NCBI GenBank assembly: GCA_035610365.1 | Contig: CM069432.1 | Location: forward strand, 187,721,027-187,785,026 | Reading direction: 5' to 3' | From: Aquatica leii | Taxonomy: Eukaryota > Arthropoda > Insecta > Coleoptera > Lampyridae | DNA length: 64,000 nt | Notes under the pieces: model-generated | Databases searched by the model: none | What the model was told of the DNA's origin: nothing | Seen by the model: the letters and a program-made list of their open reading frames with translations, nothing else | Shown here: positions 10,921-22,537 of the stretch, piece after piece | How positions within the stretch are numbered: position 1 is the first letter of the stretch | How the letters are laid out: every line of letters begins with the position of its first letter | Made by a program: the position numbers and the translations under genes

Positions 10921-12295
10921 ATAATTTTTTTATTGCGGTTTATTATCTCAGAATAGTAGTTGGTTTTAGGTTCGGCAGATTTACGTGGAAACGAAGATAG
11001 TTTGCCTTTAATTGAAAATTCCGATGATGATTGAGTTATTGGCGAGATCAGTCAGCTGCCTACGTTCATCACCTTATACATTATATATTAATAAACACTT
11101 ACATTTTACATGTTAAAGTATTTTATAAATTCGTTTACAATAATTTTAGTTTTATTGGGGCCTACCAAAGTATTAAAAAAAATACGTAAGGTTATTAATT
11201 GTCAAGTTCACTTTAGACAATATTTTATGTTTGTATTTATATAAAACTCAATATTCTCGTATATTCTTTTGAGTTTTTATTTATAAAGAAAATTATTAAG
11301 TACACTAGATTGAAAAATGTGTTAGCAAAAATAAGAATTTATTTTGTAAGATACTTTTTGTACAAACTAATTGACAATTGTGAAGCGAACTGTTTCAAAA
11401 TTAATACTTTTTTTGATACACGTCCTACAAAATAAATGTATATTGCAGAACAAAAAATATATATCTTTAGTGCTAGATAAACGAAATCGAATATAAACAT
11501 TCGTTGAGTGGTTTAATTGGACGCTGTTACAGGGTTACTAATTATAGTGTTTAGTATAGTTGCCGAGCAGCATGGAGAACATAGGTCAATGTTTTCTTTA
11601 TGGAGCAGAAAATGACATTATTAGCAATATTCGTAAGCTCTTAACAATATTACGTTGGGTTTATTTTATTGAAATATTGAAAAGGTAAGTGTTCACAAGT
11701 CCTTAATCAAAAATGATATTGTAACTAATCAGAATAATAAGATTAAGTTCTCAATTTGTTTTGTTGTATAAAACTTATTTTGCTTTGTAAATCAAGGTGA
11801 TTTCCAAATGAATGACTAGAGCTCGAGAAGTAGGTACTTAAATATTTATAAAACAACGAAATAAATAGTTTTGTTACTATGATTTTAATTATACCCGTAA
11901 TAAGAATAGTTTTAAAACATTTACAATAATAGGATGTTTATTATATTATAAATTATAATGACCTATTATGTTTAATATTTATTTATCACGATTGAAACTA
12001 AATATTAAATGTTACAGTTATCTCAAATAAAACTAGGCTGTATAACGCTAATCTGTAGGCGGAAAATGTGCGTTCCACTTCACAAAACGCCAAAGTAACA
12101 AATTTAACTTGATTAATCTCTATATACTTTGGTTCAGTGAAATATTTTGTTTGAGACAGGTATAACCAATTAACTGAATTACATTTATATGCTCACAAAA
12201 TATTTTTTTACTACTTGAAATATTCATTATATATATATATATAAGTTACTTATAAAATAGATAACAGCAAAACTTCACTTACTTTTGATCAGCGT
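10921..12295. other. AT-rich intergenic sequence
   Basis: No coding or bounded repeat was recognised. A segment at 11541-11580 (TTATAGTGTTTAGTATAG) weakly resembles 41780-41806, too short to call. Confidence 0.4.
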
Positions 12296-14930
12296 CCCAA
12301 TAAACACAGAAAGTCCGGCAGTGTACAATGCCATTACAGCGATTAAAGGCAAAATGCGTTTGTGGTTTTTGTAGTGCATAAAAAGTACACATTCTGTACG
12401 TAAATCCCAATACTATAAACAACGCATTTTGCCATTACGTTTAAAACACATTTTTATTCGCAGATTCGATTTTGTTCGGTTCTCGTCGCCGTCACCGTGA
12501 AGTAGCTCGTAGCTCTTCCCCTATCCTTGATTTTGTCACTTTTGTTTAGCTTTAGCCACAAAATCTTGTATTTATTATATGCAAACCATTTTGTTATTTT
12601 AAAATTTAGAAAAAATGTGTTTGTTTTTCATCATTTAGGATGGATTAACAAAATAAGTAAGTATTAAATTCAAATATAACCGATATTATTTCTTAATAAT
12701 AAATATATAACTTAAAAACTAACACGATTTCGCGCAAACATTCTTATTGCTGAGTTGGATGAAAAGATGCAGCAAACGAGACATGTTTTAACCAAGTAAT
12801 TGGTCTGGATCAAGCAAAACAAATTTGTAAAAATATTTCAAGTTTAATTTATGGTAAGAGGCTTCAGAGTATTTTATAGGTTAAAACTTAAAACATTAAC
12901 TTTATATGTATATTAACGTAATGTGATTTCAAGTGCATTAATGCCAAACTCGACTTTCGTGTTGTATTTTATTTCACGACTATTTACAAAGCAATTCTTT
13001 ATAATTACTTCAAAAACTTCATAATTTAGTTTAGAAATTGCTAAAAAAGTGCATAAGTTATCTGAGTAGCATTACAATGTAATTTTTGAAGTGAAACTTC
13101 TTTATCGGCGTTGGAAAAAAATTTACCGTCACATTTTTTTCGTTACGCGTCACATTTAAATTATTCCGTTACGCGCCATCTTTTTTTTTTTAAATTTTTA
13201 AGGTTAACCTCAATTTCTGATTGAACGATGACAATGACAGTAATAATTCTATTTCAATTAATGAAATGCTGTAATAATCTTAGTAGCAAAAAGTTAAAGT
13301 GAAACACGGTTGGTTTTGCGTTACGCGCCATCTTTTTTATTTCTGAAACGCAATAGCGACGTGATAAATAATATATCAATACTAAAGTGATCAACAAATC
13401 AAAGGTTTTATTTTAATTTTAATTCCAGTGGATTTTTAACAAAAGTAAGTAATTATATCTCTTTTTCTAATACTTGGGTGGAATTGTGGTATTTATTTTT
13501 TTAAATTTAAGATATTTAAGGTTAACCTCAGTTTCTGATTGTAACTATCGGTCAATGTATATGATTTCATTAAAATAGTATTTATTAATTAATACGACTG
13601 CTAATTTAATGAACATCAATTAATTGACATAGTGTATAAATTCTGAAATATGTTATTAATTTTTAAATTTAAGATATTTAAGGTTAACCTCAATTTCTGA
13701 TTGAACGATGACAATGATAGTAATAATTCTATTTCAATTAATGAAATGCTGTAATAATCTTAGTAGCAAAAAGTTAAAGTGAAACACGGTTGGTTCAGAC
13801 GAAGAGTACTTTCAGTTTCTCCAACGCAGTAGGGATAGCATGTCGCTTATTTCGTTACGCGTCACATTTTTAATTAATACGACTGCTAATTTAATGAACA
13901 TCAATTAATTGGCATAGTGTATAAATTCTGAAATATGTTATTAATTTTTGTAAATCAATTAACTAATTTTTGTAGATTCAATTTCATATTTCAGTTACCA
14001 TAAGCCATTAATTACAAAAATATATAATAACGATGACAATGATAGTAATAATTCTATTACAATTAATGAAATGCTGTAATAATCTTAGTAGCAAAAAGTT
14101 AAAGTGAAATAATTGAAGGGTTTGGTGCAAAAAGGGTATAAGTGTATATGTAGACAATTTGAGTTAGTGCTTTTATTATCGTTTTTGCAAAAAACATTGT
14201 GAGGTTTTAGTTTAGTGTGTTATGCTACTTCTCTAAAAATGTCACTGCTAAGATCAAAATGCACTTTGTATGTTTTTTGTACTAACAGAGGGTAGGTTTA
14301 ACTTGACATATATGCGTTTTAATCAAAAATTTTAAAAAATCACTTGTACTCTTTTTGCACCAGACCCTTCAATTGTATTATTTGTATTCATGTCTATGAT
14401 AAAAAATCCTTTTGTTTAAACTTTATCTAATTTAACTTTATTTAACCAATTTCTGAAAAGTTGCATGTAGATCATTTTGCGAAAAATAAGGCCATAAAGA
14501 AGTTTCACTTCTTACATGTGTACACTAGTTGTTTTACAGTATCGATAAGAAAAAATTCAAATTGTGGTGCAGCTTTACAACACGCAATAAACACCAGGCG
14601 TAATAGGCACAAAAGACGCCAATAAACATAAGCACAGAATGAATGTAAATAGGTTTTATATGTTTTTAAATTTTTTTTTACATATATGGACATTGTATGT
14701 TAAGTTTCCAAATTGTTTTATTAATTAAATTAAAAATGATAATACCATTGTATCAATGATTGTATGCATCTAATTTGTGTTAAGTTGTTAACATTGCCAA
14801 TGCTTTTGAAATTGTGCACTATTTATGTGATGGCAAAGTACATATTATATTGCACAAATTTCACTGGCATTCTGCATTTAACCATTGAGTAATAATTTAA
14901 GAAGAGACGCAAATAGTGTGTTAAAAATCG
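12296..14930 (+). repeat. Family A dispersed repeat, copy 1 (split)
   Basis: The left end carries CCCAATAAACAC, whose inverted partner closes copy 2 near 46001. Homology with copy 2 (44741-45846) is high from 12443 to about 13087 and again from about 14529 to 14881; the 1.4 kb in between is a separate insertion. Just inside the left end, GGCAAAATGCG at about 12350 and CGCATTTTGCC at about 12424 form a subterminal inverted repeat. No transposase was recognised, so this looks like a non-autonomous DNA transposon family. Copy 1 lacks the right end and has internal deletions relative to copy 2. Confidence 0.65.
13088..14511. mobile_element. 1.4 kb non-autonomous element inserted in family A copy 1
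   Basis: Bounded by a perfect 18-bp inverted repeat (GAAGTGAAACTTCTTTAT). The interior is built from repeated modules: a block starting TAAGGTTAACCTCAATTTCT at about 13200 and 13680 (partial at about 13515, and its later half again at 14031), an ATACGACTGCTAATTTAATG block at about 13590 and 13880, and four copies of a GTTACGCGYCAYMTTT motif at about 13142, 13169, 13319 and 13855. There is no coding frame. Copy 2 of family A lacks it, which demonstrates an insertion. The superfamily is unknown. Confidence 0.7.
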
Positions 14931-16980
14931 TACTGTAGTTTTATCTCTCTTGTTTCTCTTTTTTTTACCCGTCTGTACCCCCTCTTTTCATAAACTAATA
15001 GACTAAGACCTGCTGCCATCTGCAAAATCGTGGTTTTTATTTTGCGAACTTGCTTATTTGTTATGAAGTACGAGTTATAACCTTTTCTTATATTTGTGTT
15101 TACTTTACCGTTTACCTGTTCAAAACAGGTTAATATCATAAACAATAGCTTGTATTGTTACGACACAAGTCAATGTCAAATAAACTTAAACAATATCATG
15201 CTTTATATTTAAGAAAACAAAAAAATATGTATATTCAAATATTTATTTATTTTTGTAAAATATAAATCGAAAACATAGAAATAACCATATACGTATTACA
15301 GACTATACCGAGCATGTATGACAATTAGTGAAGCAAACATCTTGAAACGGAGCTATATACATCTTGCATAAGTCTGTCTCTTAATATTCAATGCATTGAA
15401 AGCGCAAATGTAAAAACTTGAACGTTGATTGGCTATTTTCATGAATTAAAAAAGTGGTTTTTTAAATGTATTTTAGGTTATATTTTCTGTTGTGACTTTT
15501 TTGGAAAATAAGAAATTATACCTACTCCACACCTTAATATGTTAATTTCCAAAGTTTGTAAACGATTTGATTTTATGTAAAAATTATTGAAGAAAGCACT
15601 TGTATCAGAGCAAATATTATTCATTCTGCGTAATACTAAATAAGGAGGATTTACAAACTTAAGTGGTTATTATAAGTAATTTCTTAATAGAAAACTTGTA
15701 AGATCATACATGTTATAGAATTAGAATAATACAAAATAAACGAATTATTTCAATGAAATTATATATTTAAAAAAATTAAAACAATTACATTCGTATCTTA
15801 CATTGTTTCATTATATTCTAAAAGTTTATTATAATTATATAAATGACAAACAAATTATAGGCATATGAGAAAATCCATTCCAATGTGGGGTAGAGTTAAA
15901 ATAATTAATCCCTTGTCTTATCAACTTTTTATTTTTGAATTAAATGTTCTGTATAATTCGTTGATTTCATGTAGGTGGCCCTAAATTAAGCCTGATAATG
16001 GTCTACAAAGTATAACAATCACTTCGATGCAAGATGGACGCCGTTAGTGTAAACTGCATGTAAATGACGCGAAACACCAACCAATAACAACAAAATATTT
16101 TGCGTGTGCGCATAAACGATATTGGGAAATTAAGACATGAACTTATGCGATTTTAATATCTCTGTTTCACAATCTTTGCTTCACTTTACACTTATTGCAG
16201 CAATGTAATGGTATCGGTATAGTCTTTAATACGTATATGGAAATAACTAAAACAATGCAAATTAAATTAAAAGAAAATTGTTATGGCGATTTATTGTTAT
16301 TATTCGTCAATTTTTAAAATTATTCAAATTACCAGTCCACCAATAATAAATTCGTTAACTTTCAAAATGTATATACTATTTTACATATGCTTCGAGCTTT
16401 AAAATAATGAAGCTCATCTTCAAAAAAGTAAAAATATTTACAACTTATAAAAAGTTAAGATTACAAAAAGTTTTTTAACTTACATTTTTTCGAACAATCT
16501 CAAATCTGAAAATTTGTAACTAGATAATTAAAAAAATGTAAGTTTTACAAAATGTTAAATGTTAATTATTTAAAAAAAGGAAGATGGTGCAATTTATACA
16601 CAAATCTAAAAAAAATTAAGTTTAAAATCATAATTGAAATTGGTTTGCTCGTTCAACAAAAAATTTGTATTTGATATTTTAATATAAATGAACTCTAATA
16701 ATTCAAGAATTTCCCAGTGAACAAATTGCAGCTAAAACCGGCTTTTTTATAACTACTTTAGCTTTTAAAGTTACTCTTTAGAACACTTTTAAGTGGCTTG
16801 TGAAAAAACTGAAGCCTCCATGAAGCGTTTAAGTAGCTAAAAATTCCGCAGTTATGTTGCTGTCAGGTAGCTCCTTTAATGCATTAAAATCGGGCTTATA
16901 CAGCTCTTTGTGGTTCAATGATTTAACTTATATTAATATACGTAACTTGCCGATATTGGTTCGATGCAATTTCTGCATTG
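14931..16980. other. AT-rich intergenic sequence
   Basis: No coding exon recognised. The part 16700-16980 has a more balanced base composition and may be repeat-derived. Short open frames at about 14921-15145 (-) and nearby look random. Confidence 0.35.
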
Positions 16981-17001
16981 GCAAGATTCATCCGGCAATA
17001 T
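16981..17001 (+). repeat. Fragment of family A 3' region
   Basis: A 21-bp exact match to 45861-45881 (GCAAGATTCATCCGGCAATA plus one base), directly upstream of the Ty3 LTR, suggesting that the retrotransposon landed in or beside a family A relic. Confidence 0.45.
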
Positions 17002-17022
17002 TTCTAGTAATTTTTAAACTAG

Positions 17023-17206
17023 TGTAAAAACGATCAAGAATATAAAGCTCGACGGTTTGGTAACATGCATGTGCATATGAGATTTAGGGGCAGTTCGATA
17101 CCGAACGTTGAGTTGTAAGCTTGTCTATTTAGCATGAATTTATGTTTTTTACTCTAATACAGAAGTTCGTATAATTAGTGTTTCATTTGAAAAACAAATT
17201 CTAACA
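17023..17206 (+). repeat. 5' LTR of the Ty3 element
   Basis: 184 bp, starts TG and ends CA. Unusually short for Ty3 elements. A TATA-like motif is not obvious. Confidence 0.95.
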
Positions 17207-17208
17207 AA

Positions 17209-17224
17209 TCAGAAGCGGGATTCG
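17209..17224 (+). other. Candidate primer binding site
   Basis: TCAGAAGCGGGATTCG starts two bases after the LTR. It is complementary to the T-arm and acceptor region typical of animal tRNA-Leu, one mismatch from the form I expect, but the usual TGG that pairs with CCA is absent. Confidence 0.5.
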
Positions 17225-17376
17225 CCTACGTCGATTAAAAACAAATACTTTTGCTTAAACTTACTAAATTACGTCCAACTGTTTTTTTTTTATTGTGCGG
17301 TAACTGCGATAAGTGCAAAAAAAAATAGCGACGCATAGGTCGGTAATTCGGCAAGTTATAATAAAACGCATTAAAA

Positions 17377-18761
17377 ATGCCTAAGACAAATAGAAAACGG
17401 CGTGCGAACGCGAGTAGTGACAGTGACACTTCTTGTAGTACGTGTAGTAGTGATAGTTCAAGTGATGCTTCTCGCGAAAACCGGAATTTAAGAAAGAAAC
17501 TCAAAAATAAATTGAACGCGAAATCGAGTCGTTACCAGGGAAGAATAGACAGCGTTTAGCGGCAGATTAGATGACATGACTATGGCGCAGTGGCTGCATA
17601 CCATTGATTCTACTGGAGACGTTTTCGAATGGGACGATAGGGATCGTATATTTTGCATGTCCAATAAGTTAAAAGGTAACGCTAGAACTTGGTACAATAA
17701 TCAAGAAGTCCTCAATCTCTCGTGGAAAGATTGGAAAACAAATTTAATCGAAGCTTTTCCTCCGCAACAAGGAATTTATTGTAAGTTAAAAGAGCTTGTA
17801 AATTTAGAGAGGAGCAAACATCAGAGCTTGCTAGACTTCTATTATCGCAAATTAGCATTAGGACAAAGTTGTAAACTCGCGGAAAACATTATTGTCGATA
17901 TAATTGCTAATACTTTAAATCAGGGATTTCTAACACGCGGCCCGCGGCTTTCCCGCATGCGGCCCGCGGCTTTTATTAGCACCTATTTAATAGTAGCTAT
18001 ATAAATATATATATCAGTGCGGATGCGGCCCCCTATTTACTCCATGAATCTAATGGCGGCCCTCGGTCACTCATAAGTTGGAAACCCCTGCTTTAAATGA
18101 TCCATTTTTAAAATCGGGTGTGCGAGCGTCCGGTTGTGTAACTACAAAACAATTATTAAAATATTTAGTAGCTAATACGGAAGATGCGAAAGTAAACAAT
18201 CGTGATGTAGATAAACCATTTCATAAAAATAAGCCGGTTTCACAATTATTTCATGTGAAAAGATCAATTAAATGTTATTCGTGCGGACGCGAAGGACACA
18301 AAAAGGCGAATTGCACAAAATTTAACTCCGAAAAGACTTGTAATTATTGTAAATTTAAGGGACATTACGAAACTGAATGTTTTAAAAAGAGAAGAGACGA
18401 TTCTAAAAATAAAAAAATTCATAAACTTATGTGTAACATAAATGACGTTTCGGGTGATAAATATTACAAATCAGCTAAAATACATGGTAACACTGTATCC
18501 GCATACGTTGATTTCGGTAGTGAATGTAACACCGTGAAAAATGCCGTTCTCAAAAAAATAAATTTGAAACTTTATCCGTGCGACGTGACACTCGAAGGTT
18601 ACGGTGGGGCTACCATTAAACCATTAGGAATAGTGCAAGCTGAAATCGAAATAGATGAAATAAAAATGACGACTAATTTCTATGTGGTACCCGACGCATT
18701 ACAAGTTGTTGACATTCTCGTGGGACGGCCTGTGACCGACGACAATAGCGTGTTTGTTTAG
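17377..18761 (+). pseudogene. Ty3 gag and protease, interrupted
   Basis: The start at 17377 opens a Ser/Asp-rich and then basic segment that stops at 17559; a frameshift around 17540 is needed to enter the gag core (17576 onwards, with a WYNN-type capsid motif). A 170-bp hAT MITE at 17921-18090 breaks the core, but because the MITE plus its duplication is 178 bp the two sides are in register without it. Downstream are two CCHC zinc knuckles at about 18272-18393 (CYSCGREGHKKANC and CNYCKFKGHYETEC) and a retroviral-type aspartic protease, whose active-site triplet reads DFG instead of DSG/DTG. A TAG at 18759-18761 ends this frame. Translation as one polyprotein is therefore impossible without suppression or frameshifting. 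Confidence 0.85.
17921..18090. mobile_element. 170-bp hAT MITE inside gag
   Basis: Ends are CAGGGATTTCTAAC and the inverse of CAGGGGTTTCCAAC. It is flanked by a perfect 8-bp target duplication CTTTAAAT (17913-17920 and 18091-18098), the hAT hallmark. GC-rich interior with repeated GCGGCCCGCGGCTTT; no coding capacity. Confidence 0.93.
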
Positions 18762-21656
18762 AAAACTCCGGAATTCCTTACGCTAACGAAAAGAAATTTA
18801 TTTGAACATTTAACACATGTTGTTGAGGGTGAAAATAACATTAAAATTTATTGTAGTACAGATGTTAAGGTCAAACCCGGTATTAATTTAGTTACGGTCA
18901 ATGCAAATATAATTGATGGCGTAATATACTCAAATCCTTCCGAACAATGTAGAGACGGTCTCACCTTAATATTACCGGCTAATAAAATAAAGATTCACGA
19001 TGGGATGGGCGTGATAAAAATTAGAAATATAAACGTTCAAAAAATAGATATTCCTAAGGGCACATGTGTCGCAAGAGGTTTAGAAATTAACGAAGTTACT
19101 ACGCAAACAGGTGTTGACATCAATGAAGACGAAAAGAGACGTCTGCAAGACATAATTCACAAATATCCAAAATGCTTTAATGAAAATAACGCGCTTTTAA
19201 GCAATATTGATTTGGAAATGCACATCGAACTAACATCGACGGTGCCAATTACTTACAAACCGTACCGCTTATCCATATTCGAAAGAGAAAAAGTACGCGC
19301 AATTGTGGATGATCTATTACAAAAACAAATAATTGAACCAACCGTTTCACCTTATGCGAGCCCTATATTGTTAATAAAGAAAAAGAATGGGGAGTTAAGG
19401 ATGGTGGTTGACTACCGCAAGTTAAACGCTATCACTGTAAAGGATCGATATCCTCTACCGCTTATCGAAGATCAGTTAGAGCGATTAGCGGGAAATTACG
19501 TATTTACGGTTTTAGATTTGAAATCTGGTTATCATCAAATAAGTATGGCACAAGACAGTAGAAAATTTACGGTTTTTGTAACACCCGACGGTCACTATCA
19601 ATATACTAGAGTAGCATTTGGCCTTTCGAATGCGCCTGCGGTTTTTCAAAGAGCAATAAATATGGCTTTGGGAAGGTTAAGACATGATTATGTTCTAGTG
19701 TATTTAGACGATATTTTAATTGCGGCTAAAACAGCGTCGGAAGCATTACAGCGACTTGATAAAGTTTTGAATACCCTCAGTAATGCGGGACTTACATTAA
19801 ATCTTGCAAAATGCGAATTTATGAAAAGTTCTGTCGAATACTTAGGAACTGAAATACGCGATGGTAGCTTAACGCCCTCTCGAAACAAACTGGCGGCAGT
19901 TAAAGATTTTCCAACTTCTACAAATGTCCATCAAACACGTCAATTTGTTGGTTTAGCGTCTTATTTCCGAAAATACATTCAGAGTTTTGCCTTAAAAGCC
20001 AAACCGTTAACATCCTTACTTAAGAAAAACTCTAATTGGAACTGGGTAGCAATTTATCATGCGAACGCCGAAACACAAATCCACACGGATGCTAGTAAGC
20101 ATGGAATCGGAGGTGTATTATTACAAAAGCAAAATAGTGGTGCCTATAAGCCAGTGGCGTACATGAGTCGACAGACAACCGATGCTGAAACGCGCTATCA
20201 CAGCTATGAATTAGAAACGCTTGCTGTTTATGAAGCTGTAAAAAGATTTCGCAATTATTTGTATGGACGTCATTTTACCGTAATAACTGACTGCAACTCC
20301 ATAAGGTTAACATGGGTAAAAAAGGACATGACACCTCGAATTGGACGCTGGTGGCTGGCGATGCAAGAATATGATTTCACAGTAGAGCATCGTCCTGGAA
20401 GTCAAATGAATCATGTTGACGCGCTAAGTCGCAATCCCGTATCGATAAATATGATCAAAACAAACGATTGGATTTATGGTGTTCAATCTCAAGATGAAGA
20501 TTTACAGTTGATAAGAAAACAAATAATAGACAACGACGCCGAAGAATGCTATACTCTAAAAGACGATAAGATTTGTAGAATTATTAACAACGAACCAAAA
20601 ATCGTAATTCCTCGAGATGTGAGATGGAGAATAGTAAAAATGTTCCATGATGATAATGGGCATCCAGGTTGGAAGCGTACATTAGATGCTATAAAATCAG
20701 TTTATTGGTTTAACGATATGCAAAATTTTGTGAAGAAATTTGTGAGTCGTTGTATAGCCTGTTTGGTTGCGAAGAAACCGACTGGCAAACGACAAAATAA
20801 ATTACACCCGATAGAAAAGGTAGCTGAACCGTTCCATACCCTACATCTGGATCACTTGGGTCCATTCTGTAAAACAGCAAAAGGAAACACTCAAATATTA
20901 GTGATAATCGACGGCTTTACAAAGTTTGTCTGGATCGAAGCTGTGCCGAACACATGTAGTACACACGTTTGCCACAAATTTGAACAGCTCGTCAAGTTAG
21001 TCCGTGCTCCAACAAGAGTGATAACTGATCGTGGAAAAGCGTTTGATTGCCAAGAGTTCAGACAAGTCTGTACCAAGTACCAAATAAAACATATAAAGAA
21101 TGCTATTGCCACACCACGTAGCAACGGTCAAGTAGAACGATCTAATCGAACAATTTTAGAATCGTTAACCGCTAGTGTTGGAGGTAATCACGATTGCTGG
21201 GATGAAATATTGAACCAAGTGCAGCAGGGGATAAATAGTACTAAAAACGCAACCACGGGTATAGCCCCTAGTGAATTATTGTATTGTCTAAGGCCAAGAT
21301 TGGAGAACGAAATCCGATTATCAAATATACCGCGTAAAGATATCCGTGAAATTCGAACGACAGCTAAAAAGCGTTGTGACGAAGCAGCAAAGAAAATAAA
21401 GGCTCGTTACGATAAGAAGCGTTTAGAGGCGATCAAGTATAAAGAAGGTGATGTCGTTTTGGTAGAAAAGACTCTCTTAGTGAAGGGCTTGACCAGTGGT
21501 AAATTAGTGCCAAAGTATATCAGGCCCGTAAAAATCACGGCGGTGCTGGGAAATGATCGATATAGAGTAGTTTCCTTTACGAAAGACCGAAGGCGATTCC
21601 GAGGAGTCGTATCAAGCGATCGCCTTAAGTTATTCCGGTCACAATTGGCGGAATAG
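18762..21656 (+). CDS. Ty3 pol: reverse transcriptase, RNase H, integrase
   Basis: Same reading frame as the protease and open from the amber codon at 18759 to the stop at 21654-21656; the first ATG is at 19005. The reverse transcriptase has MVVDYRKLN, DLKSGYHQI and the catalytic YLDD. RNase H starts at IHTDASKHGIGG. Integrase has the HHCC zinc finger (H-H and CIACLVAKK) and a DDE core with the second Asp in ITDRG and the Glu in SNGQVERSN, followed by a GPY/F-like module (KYIRPVKITAV). The connection between RT and RNase H is shortened by about 30 residues compared with typical members. The catalytic residues are otherwise intact, so polymerase and integrase may have been functional until recently. 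As a retroelement of the Metaviridae it would act in cytoplasmic particles and in the nucleus. Confidence 0.93.
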   Translation, partial: KTPEFLTLTKRNLFEHLTHVVEGENNIKIYCSTDVKVKPGINLVTVNANIIDGVIYSNPSEQCRDGLTLILPANKIKIHDGMGVIKIRNINVQKIDIPKGTCVARGLEINEVTTQTGVDINEDEKRRLQDIIHKYPKCFNENNALLSNIDLEMHIELTSTVPITYKPYRLSIFEREKVRAIVDDLLQKQIIEPTVSPYASPILLIKKKNGELRMVVDYRKLNAITVKDRYPLPLIEDQLERLAGNYVFTVLDLKSGYHQISMAQDSRKFTVFVTPDGHYQYTRVAFGLSNAPAVFQRAINMALGRLRHDYVLVYLDDILIAAKTASEALQRLDKVLNTLSNAGLTLNLAKCEFMKSSVEYLGTEIRDGSLTPSRNKLAAVKDFPTSTNVHQTRQFVGLASYFRKYIQSFALKAKPLTSLLKKNSNWNWVAIYHANAETQIHTDASKHGIGGVLLQKQNSGAYKPVAYMSRQTTDAETRYHSYELETLAVYEAVKRFRNYLYGRHFTVITDCNSIRLTWVKKDMTPRIGRWWLAMQEYDFTVEHRPGSQMNHVDALSRNPVSINMIKTNDWIYGVQSQDEDLQLIRKQIIDNDAEECYTLKDDKICRIINNEPKIVIPRDVRWRIVKMFHDDNGHPGWKRTLDAIKSVYWFNDMQNFVKKFVSRCIACLVAKKPTGKRQNKLHPIEKVAEPFHTLHLDHLGPFCKTAKGNTQILVIIDGFTKFVWIEAVPNTCSTHVCHKFEQLVKLVRAPTRVITDRGKAFDCQEFRQVCTKYQIKHIKNAIATPRSNGQVERSNRTILESLTASVGGNHDCWDEILNQVQQGINSTKNATTGIAPSELLYCLRPRLENEIRLSNIPRKDIREIRTTAKKRCDEAAKKIKARYDKKRLEAIKYKEGDVVLVEKTLLVKGLTSGKLVPKYIRPVKITAVLGNDRYRVVSFTKDRRRFRGVVSSDRLKLFRSQLAE

Positions 21657-21940
21657 CAATAAAATGGTTTAATATATTTTTAAAGTTTGTTTGGTTTAGT
21701 AGATTTAGTTTGTTACATATTTTTATGACTATTTTTAATGCGCCTGTTTTCAGATAATCATTGTATATCTGATTGTCATTGATCTTGACGATGATGGATC
21801 CAAAGGTCGTAGACGGTAGGATGAGTGCTTAGCCATCTACCGAAGATCTTGTGCACCTGTATTAATTGGTCTGGCCAACCAAAGCATGACTCAGTATGTC
21901 ATGGGAGGGGTTCAGAGGACAATAGTTCTCTACCCTCAAT

Positions 21941-22450
21941 GGTGGTCTAGTGAGCCACCAGGTAGTCTTGTGTGCTACCGAAAATTGCAATGGTGGTCTA
22001 GTGTGCCTCCAGGTAGCCCAGTGCGCTACTTAAAATTGCAATGGTGGTCCAGTGTGCCACCAGATAGCCCAGTGCGCTACCTAAAATTACAATGGTGGTC
22101 TAGTGTGCCACCAGGTAGTCTAGTGCGCTACCTACAATTGGCGTGGTGGTCTAGTGTACCACAAGGTAGTCTAGTGTACTATCTAAAATCGCCACAGTGG
22201 TCCAGTGTACCACAAGATAGTCTAGTGTACTATCTAAAATCGCCACAGTGGTCTAGTGTGCCACTAGGTAGCCCCGTGCGCTATCTAAATTTGGCAGTGG
22301 TGATCTAGTGTACCACCAGGTAGTCTAGTGTACTACCTAGAACTGCTATAGTGGTCTAGTGTACCACCAGGTAGTCTTGTGCACTGCATAGAATTGCAAC
22401 AGTGGCCTAGTGAGCCACCAGATAGTCCAGTGAACTATCTGAGATTGCAA
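21941..22450 (+). repeat. 51-bp tandem array in the Ty3 3' region
   Basis: About ten head-to-tail units starting GGTGGTCTAGTGTGCCACC, at exact 51-bp spacing in the first part (21941, 21992, 22043, 22094, 22145, 22196), then drifting. Because 51 is a multiple of three, an incidental 140-codon frame (WWSSVPPGS repeats) spans it; I do not consider that a real protein. Confidence 0.9.
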
Positions 22451-22537
22451 AGTATCATCACACATAGTCTAGTGTACTATGTCCAGTTCCTTGGTTGATG
22501 TGCCAATCCGCCAACTGCCCATGCTTCCCGAGTCATC

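Noticed and set aside
11541-11580. Similarity to 41780-41806 as a dispersed repeat
   Set aside because: Too short and AT-rich to distinguish from chance.
21886-22308. A 140-codon open frame with WWSSVPPGS repeats
   Set aside because: It arises from a 51-bp non-coding tandem array whose period is a multiple of three; composition is repetitive and no start context or homology supports a protein.
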